Source: Lactarius indigo (Eukaryota; Basidiomycota; Agaricomycetes; Russulales; Russulaceae). From it: a DNA stretch of 64,000 nucleotides. This document shows positions 21,937 through 34,920 of the stretch, piece after piece. Both the position numbers and the translations under genes were made by a program. The notes under the pieces are model-generated. The model was given only the letters and a program-made list of their open reading frames with translations. It was not told the origin of the DNA and did no database searches. How positions within the stretch are numbered: the stretch's first letter is position 1; each line of letters begins with the position of its first letter. The stretch covers positions 2,914,001-2,978,000 of the forward strand of contig JAFKAC010000001.1 in assembly GCA_025766275.1 (NCBI GenBank). Reading direction: 5' to 3'.

Positions 21937-24124
21937 ATGGAAAAACTCTCATCGCTCGCAAAATTCACCGCGTCCTGCCCCTTCTTGGGGCGCACCAAGC
22001 CCTCCTCTCTTCGCACCTTGTGCACTTCTGCCTCCCCTCGTTTTCCTAGTCTTACCAGGCTCACGGAGAAGGCTACAGAATGCCCCGTCATGGGTGCAGC
22101 CCTTGCCAAACGGTCTGGACAGCTCGTCCAGAGCTTTGCTAGCTTCGCGCAGAGCGTCGACGTAGTCAAGATTCACCAGGACAAGGGCGTCGATGTAACG
22201 TCTGGCGGTATTGAGAAGTGTCCTCATGCTAGCAAGGCACTCGCCGCCGCCCGGACGGCGGAAGAACTGTCAGCCGCGAAGAAACGCAGCGACGCCCTTA
22301 AAGCTGCCAAGCCCCTTCACCCAGTCTCTGCCCCCAAACCACCTCAGGCCACTTCTGCTGAGTTGAAGCAATGCCCTGCCCACGCTGGCGGTTTCAACTA
22401 TGAACAATTTTATGCTAGCGAGTTGCAGAAGAAACACGATGACAAGTCCTATCGTTACTTCAACACTATAAACAGGCTCGCGAACAAATTTCCTGTCGCG
22501 CACACCGCGGACGTGAAGACGGAGGTTGAAGTCTGGTGTGCCAACGACTATCTCGGCATGGGAAACAACCCCGTTGTGCTTGAAACCATGCAGTATGTTC
22601 CCTTTCCCGCCACCGTTACCGAGTCTCACTTTTTGAACGTTCAGTCGCACCCTGAATAAATATGGCCACGGTGCTGGCGGCACCCGTAACATAGCTGGTA
22701 ACTGCTCCTGGCATGTCAACCTTGAGAAAGAAATAGCGGCCCTTCACCGCAAGCCGTCAGCACTCGCCTTTTCGTCTTGCTATGTCGCCAACGACGCCAC
22801 ACTCTCGACTTTAGGTGCCAAGTTACCCGGTTGTGTCTACTTCTCCGACTCGTCGAACCACGCATCAATGATTCAAGGCATCCGTCACTCTGGCGCAAAG
22901 AAAGTCATTTGGAAACACAACGACCTTGATGATCTCGAGAATAAACTGAAGGAATGGCCAAAAGAGACCCCGAAAATCATTGCATTCGAGAGCGTCTATT
23001 CTATGTGCGGAAGTGTCGGGCCGATCAAAGAAATTTGCGACTTGGCTGACAAGTATGGGGCCATCACCTTCTTGGATGAAGTGCGTTTCCACCCCAATTA
23101 TTACTGTTTTGTGTAACTTAAGTATTTTTCAGGTTCACGCCGTTGGCTTGTACGGGCCCCGAGGTGCAGGTGTCGCAGAACATCTTGACTACGATCTCCA
23201 CAAAGCTGCTGGTCAATCGCCGAACCCCATTCCCGGCACTGTAATGGACCGTGTGGATATCATCACTGGTAAGAACATTTTAAGGATCACCCGCAAGATT
23301 TTGCTCACATATATTTTATAGGTACTCTCGGAAAAGCATACGGCGCTGTTGGTGGTTATGTCGCTGGTTCCGCCAAATTTATCGACATGATTCGGTCCTA
23401 CGCCCCAGGATTCATCTTCACGACCTCTCTCCCCCCCGTGACCGTCGCTGGCGCCCATGCGTCTATCGTCTATCAGAAAACCTATAATGGTGACCGCCGG
23501 CTCATGCAATGGAATGTCCGCGAGGTGAAGAAGCGCTTTGCGGAACGAGGAATACCCGTTGTCCCCGGCCCAAGCCATATCGTTCCCGTCCTGATCGGCG
23601 ATGCTGCCCAAGCCAAGCAGGCATCTGATTATCTTCTCGGGAGGCACAGCATCTATGTCCAAGCTATTAATTTCCCTACCGTCGCTCGCGGCGAGGAACG
23701 TCTCCGGTTTACTATCACACCTGGTCACACTCTTGAACAACTTGAGCACGTTGTCACCGCTGTCGACGATACTTTCACCACACTTTCTATTAAAAGGGAG
23801 GCTGACTGGGCTGCGGTTGGCGGTCGCTGTGGAGTCGGCAGTGCAGTCAAGGAGACCATCACGCCGATCTGGAGCAATGAACAGCTTGGCCTGACAGGCC
23901 CATCCTCACTTGCTCCGAAGACCAGGCGAGCGGGTGAGTCGCGCAAAGTGGATGCACACGCGATTGCGGTGGCCAGGCAACAGTTCGACGGCCTACTTGG
24001 CCCTGTCCAAAAGGAAGACACCTTTCCCCCAGCTGCTATCTCTGGCCTTCGCATGAGGACGGGTGTGACTGGACGCCGTCCACTCGAAGTTCCGGCAGCG
24101 GTGCCTCTCGCGGCGACAGCTTAG
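21937..24124 (+). CDS. HEM1: 5-aminolevulinate synthase, mitochondrial
   Basis: The first and committed enzyme of haem synthesis: glycine plus succinyl-CoA, PLP-dependent. The start ATG 21937 gives [18 protein letters not shown]. The N-terminal 170 residues carry four Cys-Pro motifs (SCPF, ECPV, KCPH and QCPA), the haem regulatory type. The catalytic core begins near [20 protein letters not shown] and has [73 protein letters not shown] and the PLP-lysine motif [14 protein letters not shown]. Then come [11 protein letters not shown] and [18 protein letters not shown]-terminal extension of about 110 residues follows, as in other fungal forms. Four or five exons, stop TAG at 24122-24124. Confidence 0.95.
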
Positions 24125-24600
24125 GTCTTCGTCGAATAACCGAATGTCATCATTCCCCGAGTTATGGAGCGCGTGTTTCTGTCGTTCTTTTTTTGACGCC
24201 CTTACCCCTCGCCATGTTTCATACCATAACTCCTACGTTGTTTTGTCCTCTGCTCGGCCTATCGTGTAGACATGTAGGTTTGGGTCTGTTGGCAGCATTG
24301 AAATACATGTTGCTATAGTTTGAAGTCCATTGGGGCCCCGGACCGACTGTGAACTCCAAAACTGGAATGGACTAAAGATTACTTTGGATGAAAGATTTCA
24401 GAGGCGTGAGGGAAAAGGTGGCGGATCTGAGTTGACCAGAAACATGTTAGGAGAATGTTCTTACGGTTCTGTGCTCTACCCGTTCTAAAGATATGGCTCA
24501 GGAAATGATCGGTGATCACGTGTGAACCAACGTTAGGGTCTTTAATTGGACCGACATCCGTTACTAAACACCTTCAAAAAACAACCATTTCCTCTGTCTA
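24125..24600. other. Intergenic, 3' end of HEM1 and promoter of ARL1
   Basis: 476 bases with no coding segment seen. Just before the ARL1 ATG lies a short pyrimidine-rich leader (ACCATTTCCTCTGTCTA), typical of fungal transcription starts. Confidence 0.45.
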
Positions 24601-25496
24601 ATGGGTCTCTCGGTCTCGTCTCTCCTCGGTTCTCTTTCGTCTCTCCTTAACTGGAGTAAAGACAAGGATGTGCGAATACTCATGCTCGGATTAGATTCGG
24701 CCGGAAAGGTAAGCGGAATATTTCATGACGTATGCGGGGAAATTGTCTCACAAAGTGTTTGACTTCGCGGTCGTGCAGACGACAATCTTGTACAGGCTAC
24801 AGGTAGACATGCGTTTAAACTCTGCATTCCCCACTTTAACAGTTTCTTCGAAAGATTGGTGAAGTTGTGTCGACAATACCCAGTGAGTCATTGATCTGGA
24901 AATCGGATGATTTTTAAAACTAATGAAATTTATTCAGCGATTGGCTTCAATGTGGAGACAGTTCAGGTATCTTAGCAGACCTTGAATTTTTCCCACCTTG
25001 CTCATACCGATTGGATGCCGTCAGTATAAGACTATTAAGTTCCAAGTATGGGATCTAGGCGGGCAATCTAGCATTCGGTGAGTGCGCGTCGAACCTGTTT
25101 CACCTGGGTCTCATATATTGTCTAGGCCGTATTGGCGGTGTTATTTCCCGAATACTTCAGCCATCATCTATGTGATAGACTCTTCCGACCATTCCCGGCT
25201 ACAGACGTCTCGGTCAGAGCTATTAACAATGCTATCAGAAGAAGAACTTGCGGGTGTGCCTCTCCTGGTATTCTGCAACAAGCAAGATGTAGAAGGTGCG
25301 CTCAAGCCGGAGGAGATAAGCGAGCAGTTGGGATTGGCCGGTGGTGAAAAGGGTCGTGATTGGAGCGTGAGGGGTAGTTGCGCCGTTAAGGGTGAGGGTA
25401 TCGAGGAGGGTCTTGATTGGTGAGTCATGAACAATATGCAGGCCCCGATCACTAAAATGGGCTTTCAGGCTTGTCAATGCTATACAAAAGAAATAA
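24601..25496 (+). CDS. ARL1: ARF-like GTPase ARL1
   Basis: A small GTPase of the trans-Golgi that recruits GRIP-domain tethers. Gly2 (MGLSVSSLLGS) allows N-myristoylation. The P-loop LGLDSAGK is spliced to TTILYRLQ. Switch I is IPTIGFNVETVQYK and switch II is WDLGGQSSIRPYWRCYF. Then come IIYVIDSSDHSRLQTSR and the guanine-specificity motif LLVFCNKQD, and SCAVKGEGIEEGLDW. The last exon gives LVNAIQKK and TAA at 25494-25496. About seven exons, several tiny. SSIRPYWRCYF points to ARL1 rather than ARF. An insert of some residues around GGEKGRDWSVRG is usual for fungi. The stop lies 169 bases from the convergent Cdt2 stop. Confidence 0.92.
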
Positions 25497-25665
25497 GGCG
25501 ACTTCGGTGGTCCCTTCGTGCTCTCATCATATCTAGCATACGCTCTGCCGTGGAAACGGACAATGTAACCATAGTCTATCCATTATTCGTCTCACTGCAT
25601 TGTCTCTGAACTAGATTTCCTTGTGTCAGCCTTTGAATCCGGTCGGCACGAATACAAATCTACTA

Positions 25666-27481
25666 CTATAAGCTATCGATCCCCCAAGTCCATTCCCAAC
25701 GAGCATCAGCATTCAAGTCACACTGCTGGCGGATTTCAGGGTCTCTTCTCCATACCCGAACGGTCCCATCATCTGAGCAGGTTGCCAATATATCATGAGC
25801 CCAATCCACACCACCGACCTCGCCTTTCTGTCCAGGTAGCTCGATACCGCCCGAGTCTGGTAGTATTGGTGGTGCAGCCAGCGCTGTCTGTGACACGTCG
25901 AAGAGGAAGGCAGAAGCTCCCTTGTCGGTTCCTGAGCCTCCACTAACAAGCGACTTTCCATCTGGGGAAAGTGCCAAGTGGACCCAGAAAGAGTTGGTGT
26001 GCATATTCGGGTGCTTGAATGTGCCCTTATGCGACAATGGAAGAAGCGTAGATGCGGCGTAGGTATGCACTCGTGAGTCGACACCAAGCCCAAAAAGAAG
26101 ACCGGTACTGGGACCGGTCCCTGCCACGACAGAGGCCAGCCCTCGTGCTCGCCGTGCACCTTCGGTGATAGTTGGATCGAATGCAGACATGGTCACTGGT
26201 TGCACTGGTCGCTTCTGCCCTTTGGCCCGAGGAGCCGAAATCGGTTGCCGCAGGTCCCAAAGTCGCAGCATGCTATCTGCGAATTAAAAATGCCCTTCTA
26301 GAAGGGAAAGGCACGGGCTTACCCATCAAACGATCCAGCGGAAATGAGTCCTTCCGATCGCCCCTCGGCGTACACCAGACTGGTGACTGTCCGCGCGGTG
26401 GGCGCAAGCTTTCTCCTGCCACCCCTGTTTGCTCGTTTATCTTCACCATGTGCACCGTCAATGACAGTCACAGGCGAGTGGGAAGTGAGGCCATGCGCCG
26501 TGCTCCCTGCAATGCGCAAATCCCAAACGCGAATCCCACCATCCCGCCCGCCCGTGCTAAGCAGGCTATCGTGCCGTGAGTCCCATATCACCGTTTTCAC
26601 GGTGCTGGTGTGCCCGCGTAGGATATGCAACGTTTTACCGGTGGTGATGTCTGTGATGCGCGTGGTATGGTCTCCGGAGCAAGTTGCCAACAAAGTGTCG
26701 TCGGGAGACCACTGAAGATCGAATATGCCGTTTTCGTGGATATTATGATCAATCCGTTTCGGGTCTACCGTAGCCAGTCGTGTCAATCTGGCCGATGCGC
26801 ATTGACTGGAATAACTGACCTCGTCCTAACTCTTCTCTCTTGGATGTGTCCCAAATGTATACCGTGCCCTGTTCTGTTGCCACCGCCAAATGTGGGACGG
26901 CACCGCGTTTTGCAGCTACCATCGATCAGATCTTTGTCGCGGCCCATATCTTGCAATGGGGGCATACCATGAGAATATGCACAAGCGTATGGTGGTGTGA
27001 AGAATGTGTCGGATCTCTCAGAATAGCATTTGAAAACATCGGTCTTGTGCGAAGACACATAAGCGCGCAGTTGTGAGCGAGTCGGTACTGCGGTCGTCAT
27101 TGATTAGGACTGCGGTGCGGCCGATAGAAAACAGGACTTGCAAGGCAAGGAACGGGAGGTGACTCCTGGACGCGACATGGCCAGGGCCTGTCTGGCATGA
27201 AAGAATGTGCGCGTCCTACGGGCAGCGCAAAACGCAACGGGGTCGTCTTCCTCTACCTTATCCAATTCGGCTTCGCACTTCTCTTCAGAAAGAGGTTCCT
27301 GAGTGGTATATTTCAATCGTTTAAGTCGTGCACCCTCGTTATTGTTGAGGCGCGGCCTCTTGACGAGGGCACGCCCCGGGGGTGGTGGTGCCCCATAAAA
27401 GTCATGGGTGGGTCCCAGGGTAAGATTCGTACAATTAAAGAGAGCATCGTGCTGTGGTGGCAAGTTGAGACTAGGCGGCAT
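25666..27481 (-). CDS. CDT2: Cdt2/DTL-like WD40 substrate receptor of CRL4 ubiquitin ligase
   Basis: A WD40 propeller resembling Cdt2 (DTL), which with Cul4-Ddb1 ubiquitinates Cdt1 and other PCNA-bound proteins in S phase. Repeats visible: HLAVATEQGTVYIWDTSKRE; ENGIFDLQWSPDDTLLATCS; LHILRGHTSTVKTVIWDSRH; STGGRDGGIRVWDLR; ISAGSFDGMLRLWDLRQ; LALSPDGKSLVSGGSGTDKG; and the last, HDILATCSDDGTVRVWRRD. Two WDLR (WDxR) boxes fit Ddb1 binding. A conserved loop TVIDGAHGEDKRANRGGRRK separates blades, as in DTL. The N-terminal exon starting at 27481 is separated by an in-frame TAA (27104-27106) from the part starting MTTAVPTRSQ, so either an intron spans it or translation starts at 27100. Stop TAG at 25666-25668. 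Confidence 0.8.
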
Positions 27482-27607
27482 TGGATAAACGAAGTACGGT
27501 ACGCGACGCGTTGAACGCGTTCAGAAATAAAATCTGGTCACGTTGCCGCGTATCACGCGACCTTGAACGAGGAAACCGCAACCTGCAGGCCGCAGACCGA
27601 TTAACGC
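27482..27607. promoter_or_regulatory. Short bidirectional promoter, CDT2/LYS12
   Basis: About 126 bases separate the upstream ATG of the Cdt2-like gene from the LYS12 start. An ACGCGT (MluI-box-like, MBF-type) element lies near 27505-27522 (ACGCGACGCGTTGAACGCGTTC). MBF boxes are known to drive S-phase genes in fungi, which would suit CDT2; that link is inference. Confidence 0.5.
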
Positions 27608-29256
<1,649 letters not shown>

Positions 29257-29394
29257 ATGAGTCGAGTCATGCTAGTGCTTGTCATGTGTTTGTGGCATGT
29301 CCACGCAACACGTAAATTCCCACGACCCTTGCATTCTTGGCCACCCTGCCCGACCCGCCATTGCACTTTGTCGTCTCGCTTTTCTGCTCTTTAA

Positions 29395-31056
29395 ATGTCT
29401 ATTCCACAAAGTACCACGACTCCCGACAACACCATTAAATTGCGACCTGTGAAATTAAAACCTCCGCATCAAAGCAACCCATCCACCATGGCCGGAAACA
29501 CTCCCAAAAAGGAGCCTTCGTTACCGCCTAAACGCGCCCCTCTCGGCGAGATCAGACCTCAGAACCCCCCCGTTCGAGAGCAATCACAACCCAAGAAACT
29601 CGGACGTCGTTCGAGCAAACCTATCCTTGATTGGTTTCAGCGAAAGCTTGGAGGGACGGGGAGAATGCGCCGCGCATCTGATGTCTCACACAGTCGAGCT
29701 GCTAACGGTGACCGTGGGGCATCTGCAAGGGATAAGCGACGGCCTGGCTTTCCTGACGGTCCCAGAGAACTGAGCCGCGTTCACTCGACCCCTTCCCGTG
29801 GACGGTCGAGCGCGAGTGGCGAACCCAGGAGGCTCAGTCAAGTCGTCCCCTCTATCCTTCCTTCGAGATCAACGGGAATCTCGACGAACGCTAACGACGT
29901 GACAAACGACCTGGATGATGCAGAAGGACGTGGGGACGTCTCAACGTACCGTTCCTCTGTTGCTAGAGACTCGATGTGGTCTCCGACTAGCAATCTTGAG
30001 GCCGACGAAGATGCTTCTCTCCGACCATTCCCCCCAAGTTCTCCTCCTTCGCCTTCGCCTTCTCGTTCATCCTCTTCGGTCCTCTCAAACCCTCGTACTT
30101 TCCAGAGTATGGCGGCTAGTACCAAACCCACGACCTTGTTGAGTGTGGACCTGACCGGAGGGATGGCCCATATCGCACAGGCTCCCCCTACTCCCGGAAC
30201 AGCCTCCAGGATACCTATTCATCTGTGGTCAACTACAGGCGGAACTGGGCCCGGCTCTATATCGTTCTCCGCTCTTCCTCCATCGCCTACTTCCTCGTAC
30301 TCCACCTCATTCAGGCTGGATGCCTCGCATCCTGTTCAAGCCCCACAACACACCACACATCATCCTCGTAATAACCCGCGCCCTTCTTCTCCCCCCCCGG
30401 ACAATGCATCCGTGCTCACTCTTGCGTCTTCCGCATTTGGTATCCCCGGTGCGCGAATAGGTGTCTCAGGTGGTGCCAATGATGCCACATCGTTCTCTCA
30501 CTTCTCACAATTCGGTGGGAGCCGGCTGGGTGCTGAGGATCGTTCTAGTCATTTCATCCTCGGGGATGACCTAGACATGGAAGGTGACCGAGATGGCGAT
30601 GCCAGTGTTCGCGCACTTAGGCCCCGAAGCTCGAGAAGGGGCAGCTGGGAAAGCGGGGCAAGTGGTTGGAGTGCAGGTCTAGGAAATGGGGGTGTTACTG
30701 GATTGTGCCCCGGAACATTTGCTGGCAAGAGCCTCCGTTCCCTAAGCGTCAAGACCGGTCAGATGAGTGCGGGAGGCAATCCAAATGAGGACGACGAGGA
30801 CGAGGACGATCCATCGGTCGATGCTCCTTCAAACGAAGAGCCTTTGGAACCCTCGACTCCCTCAGGGGATGGAGGAGACCACCTATCCCCGTCAGATAGC
30901 AGTTCCACTGCTCCAGCATCCTTACCCACCGTCAGCGTGGAAGCATCGGAAGATGACACACACCAATATGTTGTTACTCCTACACATGTGCAGAGCCTGG
31001 ACTTGACAGAGTCACCGAAGATGACCGAGACTTCTTCGGAGAAGACGAGCGACTGA
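29395..31056 (+). CDS. Disordered Ser/Pro-rich hypothetical protein, 553 residues
   Basis: Not recognised. One uninterrupted reading frame, which is unusual here. Near the N-terminus are a Lys/Pro-rich part (MSIPQSTTTPDNTIKLRPVK) and a basic, possibly conserved, helix (SSKPILDWFQRKLGGTGRM). The rest is low in complexity: SPSPSRSSSS, SSPPPDNASV, a Gly-rich stretch near WESGASGWSAGLGNGG, an acidic run of Asp/Glu (NEDDEDEDDPSVD), and a Ser/Thr tail. Many SP and RxxS sites suggest phosphorylation. A second ATG (about 29488, MAGNTPKKEP) could also be the start. It may be a scaffold or regulator; no function is claimed. Confidence 0.7.
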   Translation: MSIPQSTTTPDNTIKLRPVKLKPPHQSNPSTMAGNTPKKEPSLPPKRAPLGEIRPQNPPVREQSQPKKLGRRSSKPILDWFQRKLGGTGRMRRASDVSHSRAANGDRGASARDKRRPGFPDGPRELSRVHSTPSRGRSSASGEPRRLSQVVPSILPSRSTGISTNANDVTNDLDDAEGRGDVSTYRSSVARDSMWSPTSNLEADEDASLRPFPPSSPPSPSPSRSSSSVLSNPRTFQSMAASTKPTTLLSVDLTGGMAHIAQAPPTPGTASRIPIHLWSTTGGTGPGSISFSALPPSPTSSYSTSFRLDASHPVQAPQHTTHHPRNNPRPSSPPPDNASVLTLASSAFGIPGARIGVSGGANDATSFSHFSQFGGSRLGAEDRSSHFILGDDLDMEGDRDGDASVRALRPRSSRRGSWESGASGWSAGLGNGGVTGLCPGTFAGKSLRSLSVKTGQMSAGGNPNEDDEDEDDPSVDAPSNEEPLEPSTPSGDGGDHLSPSDSSSTAPASLPTVSVEASEDDTHQYVVTPTHVQSLDLTESPKMTETSSEKTSD

Positions 31057-32338
31057 GTTAGTTTTGCAGAATGAGGCTCGGGATATGATCCCTTCTACGC
31101 TTATATGTCTGGACCGCGAGCATCCTTAATGTCATCGTATTCTAGTGATCGCTTCTGTGTCATTTTATGTACTGATGGCTCCTTGTGTTCTTTTATTACA
31201 TTATACCCATGGTTGCCAATAGTACATGCAATGAGCGCGATAGCATGCTCGCATGTCACCATCCCCACAATTGAGCGTCACGTTACGTTTCGCGTAGACT
31301 CCAGGAAGCGACCTACGTGAAAACCCGCGCGAGATCTGCGCTGGAGACAGCCCCACTTTTAGGCCAAGCGCTGCAGCCTCTGCCCCACACTCTTCCCACT
31401 TCTGTGGTAACTCAGACCCGGAATCCGTCCAGACTATTCCACTCTCTAGCGGTATTATTTCCTGAGGCCTTTCGTCTGGCCTGCTCGCCGATGGAGCAGA
31501 TGCCCAGAGCAGGACAGGTCGCATAAACCTCTGTTCATGTCCCGAGAACCTCGCAGCTATGCTATATATTGCACAGTTCGGCGATCGAGGTGATGGGTCC
31601 CCCCATCAGGCCATTGTCAGCGAGTTGACCTTGACTTCTTCATCTGTTTGCCGTTGACGGGATAAAAAAAACCCGGATCTGGCTGGAGCTGCTGGCCGCG
31701 ACGCCATATACTTAAAGTGGAGCAAAGGACCACATGGTCAAATACTTGACTCGGGAAAAGTCTATAACTTGGGCAAGTGATCTTGGGGAAAGTCTGGTTC
31801 TCGCCCAGAGCACACACTTGCGGGACATCGCGTTTGCACTTTCCCTTGCACTTTCCTTTGGTTGCTGTGTTCTGTGCCGCCCGGTACAGTGACCAGTGGC
31901 TCTGTGATGCCGCTAAACAACACACACATCTAGCTGACCTGCCCGCTCGACTAGGTTGGTTGATTGTAGAAATCGGGGGGCCATCAGAAAGGTTTAAGAT
32001 CCCCAGCATTGGTCCTCATGGATGCGTAGAATTCATGGTTCATGCACGTTCACGCCTCCTCAAATCTTCATATCGGTGATGTCACGAAGTTGAAAAAATA
32101 AAAGTGACTAGTGCAAAGCGATCGAGCACGAATCCCCCTTCATAAGACAGTAGCGACTGCAACAATGGCCTTGATTCACTTTGGCGTTTTGGTTTCTAGG
32201 ACAATATCAATCAATAGATAATTATAGTAAGTTTTATGATAAGTAGCTTATTGTTAATAAATTTTTGGTTCGTAACACAACTGCACAGTCAACTCGTTCA
32301 GTGCTCAAACCGTGACTGTATGCGTCAAGGTGTGAGTT
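31057..32338. other. Intergenic region, no gene supported
   Basis: About 1.3 kb. Two minus-strand open frames (31201-31524 and 31617-32009) have no recognisable motif, splice partners or domain and are probably chance. A small tandem (TTGCACTTTCCC twice) lies near 31835. An AT-rich stretch (about 32205-32270) precedes the next gene. Confidence 0.4.
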
Positions 32339-34722
32339 ATGACCACAACAGCTCGCGACATCGGCACGCTCATAGTTGTCGTATTGAAAGCAGTGGGTCT
32401 TTTACTTTCTGAATACCTCCTGCGATTGACCGACACCTGCTCTCTTACCCTGTCCAGCGCAACCTGCCCAACAAGAGACAATTCGGCAAGCAAGATCCAT
32501 ACTGCGTGGTTGTGCTGAACGGTGAGAGTCGCAAAACCAAGGTAATCAAACGAGGTGGTCAACACCCGGAGTGGGATGAAGAGATCCGATTCACAATATA
32601 TGAAGATTCTGAGTCACTCCGAGGCTCGAGTGACGGCACACCTCCACCTCTGCCCCCCAAAGCTGGTCGTGGTCCCAAGAAAATTCAAGGGGGCGAAAAG
32701 ATGACTCTTGCTTGTTTTGCGGCCGACAAGGAACCAGAACTTATCGGAGAGGCGACGGTAGACCTGACTGAAGCTCTGACCAAAGGCGAAACAGATGGTA
32801 CGCATTCGCTTCTGAGTGTGAGTGCCAGCACGCTTACTCGTCACTCAGAATGGTTCACTCTACTTAACAAAGACAAGTACTCTGGAGAGGTCTACCTAGA
32901 GCTCACGTTCTGGTCGAATGTGCGTCGCCTTGTCCATTCATCAGTGATCCCCTTTTGACTCTTACCCCCACTAGGAACCACGTCCCGAGAAGAAAGCCGC
33001 TCCAAAGCTCGCGATGGCGAACAAGCAGTATGGTGGGCCCGGTGTCTTTGTTCCATCGGAGGAAGTCCCTGGCCATTTCCAGCAGAGGAGTGGTAGTTTC
33101 CAAGATCGGGGCCGCCGGGATTCTGTGCCTTCTCCTCTCTTGCCATCAAATTCATCGATGGGACTTGATTTGTACAAGCCCGATTATGAACAGACGGTAC
33201 GAGCGCGCGCACCACGCGGCGCTTCTATGGAACAACTGGTCAACGACATGGGTGAGTTGATAGTGTCAGATCCGAGAAGACGGGACACGTTCCCGGTGAG
33301 AAATCATTTGTCCGTCAGCGTTCTTCTATCCAGGACTCATATTCTACACGCCAGCCGATGCAATCGGGCTTCTCAGCGCGATCAGTATCGACCTCAGGGC
33401 ACTCTGTGGCATCATCCACCTCTTCCCAGGTCTTTCCGGTTTCGGAAAGTAAAGCCGATACCTCAACTTCTAGTTACGTCCACAGGGCCATAACCCCGGC
33501 GGGACAACGACCGCACCGATACTCGCTTTCAGGCAGCCAATCCCATGAAATCCCCCAGTACCAACCTCCCTACGAGCACACCCTCCCATCTTCCAAGTCC
33601 TCATATCATCCGCCCCCCCGACATGGGCCGCGATACAGTATGCCTGTTGCATCGTCGGGTTTCATGTCAGTCTCATCAACGTTTGATTCTACTCTGCACA
33701 CGACACATGCCCTCACCTCTTATGGGTCGGAGCCATCAGGGCTGGCGCCGCTTTCGGCAAATGCAACCCTGACTTTGCCAGGATATGTTCCTCGCCCGCC
33801 TCACACTCCCGCGCCCACAAGTTATCCAGCGCCGCCTGTCTCTCCGGCCCCCACATTCTCGACTGCATCGGTCTCGACAGGCTCATTCCTGTCAACGAGT
33901 CTACCGCAGCAACCCCCAGCCTTGTATGGTGCTCAAGCAGGATACAGCCCTCCTGTCCCTGCTCCCCCTACGTCGCATCTTCCTATCCCACCCTCATCAA
34001 CACCCACTCCTCCCCAACTAACTCCATCCCAAGTCCACTCAGGTCTCCCCCAGCCAGTTTCCGTTCAACCGCAAGAGTATATTTCCCCTTCTAATCATGT
34101 ACGGCACATTTCTCCGTCGCGCGTAGTGTCAAATCACGTCCCGGGTTCACGACCCCTGCCTCCGCAACCCCAGCACGTCTCCCAAAGGCTCCCAGCACCT
34201 GCTTCTATTCCAGCAAATCAAACCTACAGCCACGCGATCGGCACCTTAATACCATACGGACAAAACCAGGTGCCCCCACTTACTTCCGATGCAGGGCTAC
34301 CCCCGGTTCAGCAGAATCCACTCCCCATTCCTCCTGGACCCCCAGGGCCCCTTGGTCCCGGGTCCCACACAGCACTCAACTCCGTGAATTCTGTTCTTTC
34401 TACAGGCCCATCTTATCGTCATACACCCTCCCCGTCTCCCCAGCCCTCACCTTCGCAGCAGTCGCCGAGATCTGTCTCGGGCAGACCAAGTCTACCAGTT
34501 CCACCACCCCCACCCCCACCGTCAGCGATGGTATCGTACCACCAACAGTCATTCCCTCAATTGCCGATGCCCCCCATTCTACAGCCCGGCTCACAACCTC
34601 AGTCACAGTACTTGACGCCTTCGACGTCTTCTGTGATGCAAGGAGGACAGGTGTTCTACCCCGGACCGCCTCCACGTCCGCCCGCTCACATCACTGATTC
34701 ATATAACCAAGCCGGCTTCTAG
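32339..34722 (+). CDS. C2-domain cytokinesis protein, Inn1/Fic1-like
   Basis: Resembles the ingression proteins Inn1 (budding yeast) and Fic1 (fission yeast), which link the actomyosin ring to septum synthesis. The C2 domain occupies about residues 8-150: GTLIVVVLKA is spliced to RNLPNKRQFGKQDPYCVVVL, then KVIKRGGQHPEWDEEIRFTI, LACFAADKEPELIGEATVDL and EWFTLLNKDKYSGEVYLEL. A loop inserted in the C2 domain contains the SH3-ligand-like PPPLPPKAGR. The remaining 650 residues are Pro/Ser-rich and disordered, with many PxxP runs (PPHTPAPTSYPAPP, and PPPPPPP near 34500) that would suit SH3 partners such as Cyk3/Hof1/Cdc15. Three or four exons, stop TAG at 34720-34722. Confidence 0.78.
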
Positions 34723-34920
34723 ACCGCGAGCCACCGGAGCATTATTCCCCGCGGGTTTTACCGTTTTGTCATTTGGTCATCATGGACATCGTTCTCTCCA
34801 TCCTTTACGTATCGTAGCCCTCATGAGAGTTCACAACGTTCACAATGTGTAGAATCGCAAACCACATCACTTCAATAAATTCCAGAACGATTGCATACAT
34901 TACTTCATGAATAAGATTGA

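Noticed and set aside
31201..32009. Two minus-strand open frames of 107 and 130 codons
   Set aside because: No motif or splice partner; one reads a TTGCACTTTCC tandem as Lys/Gly/Cys repeats.
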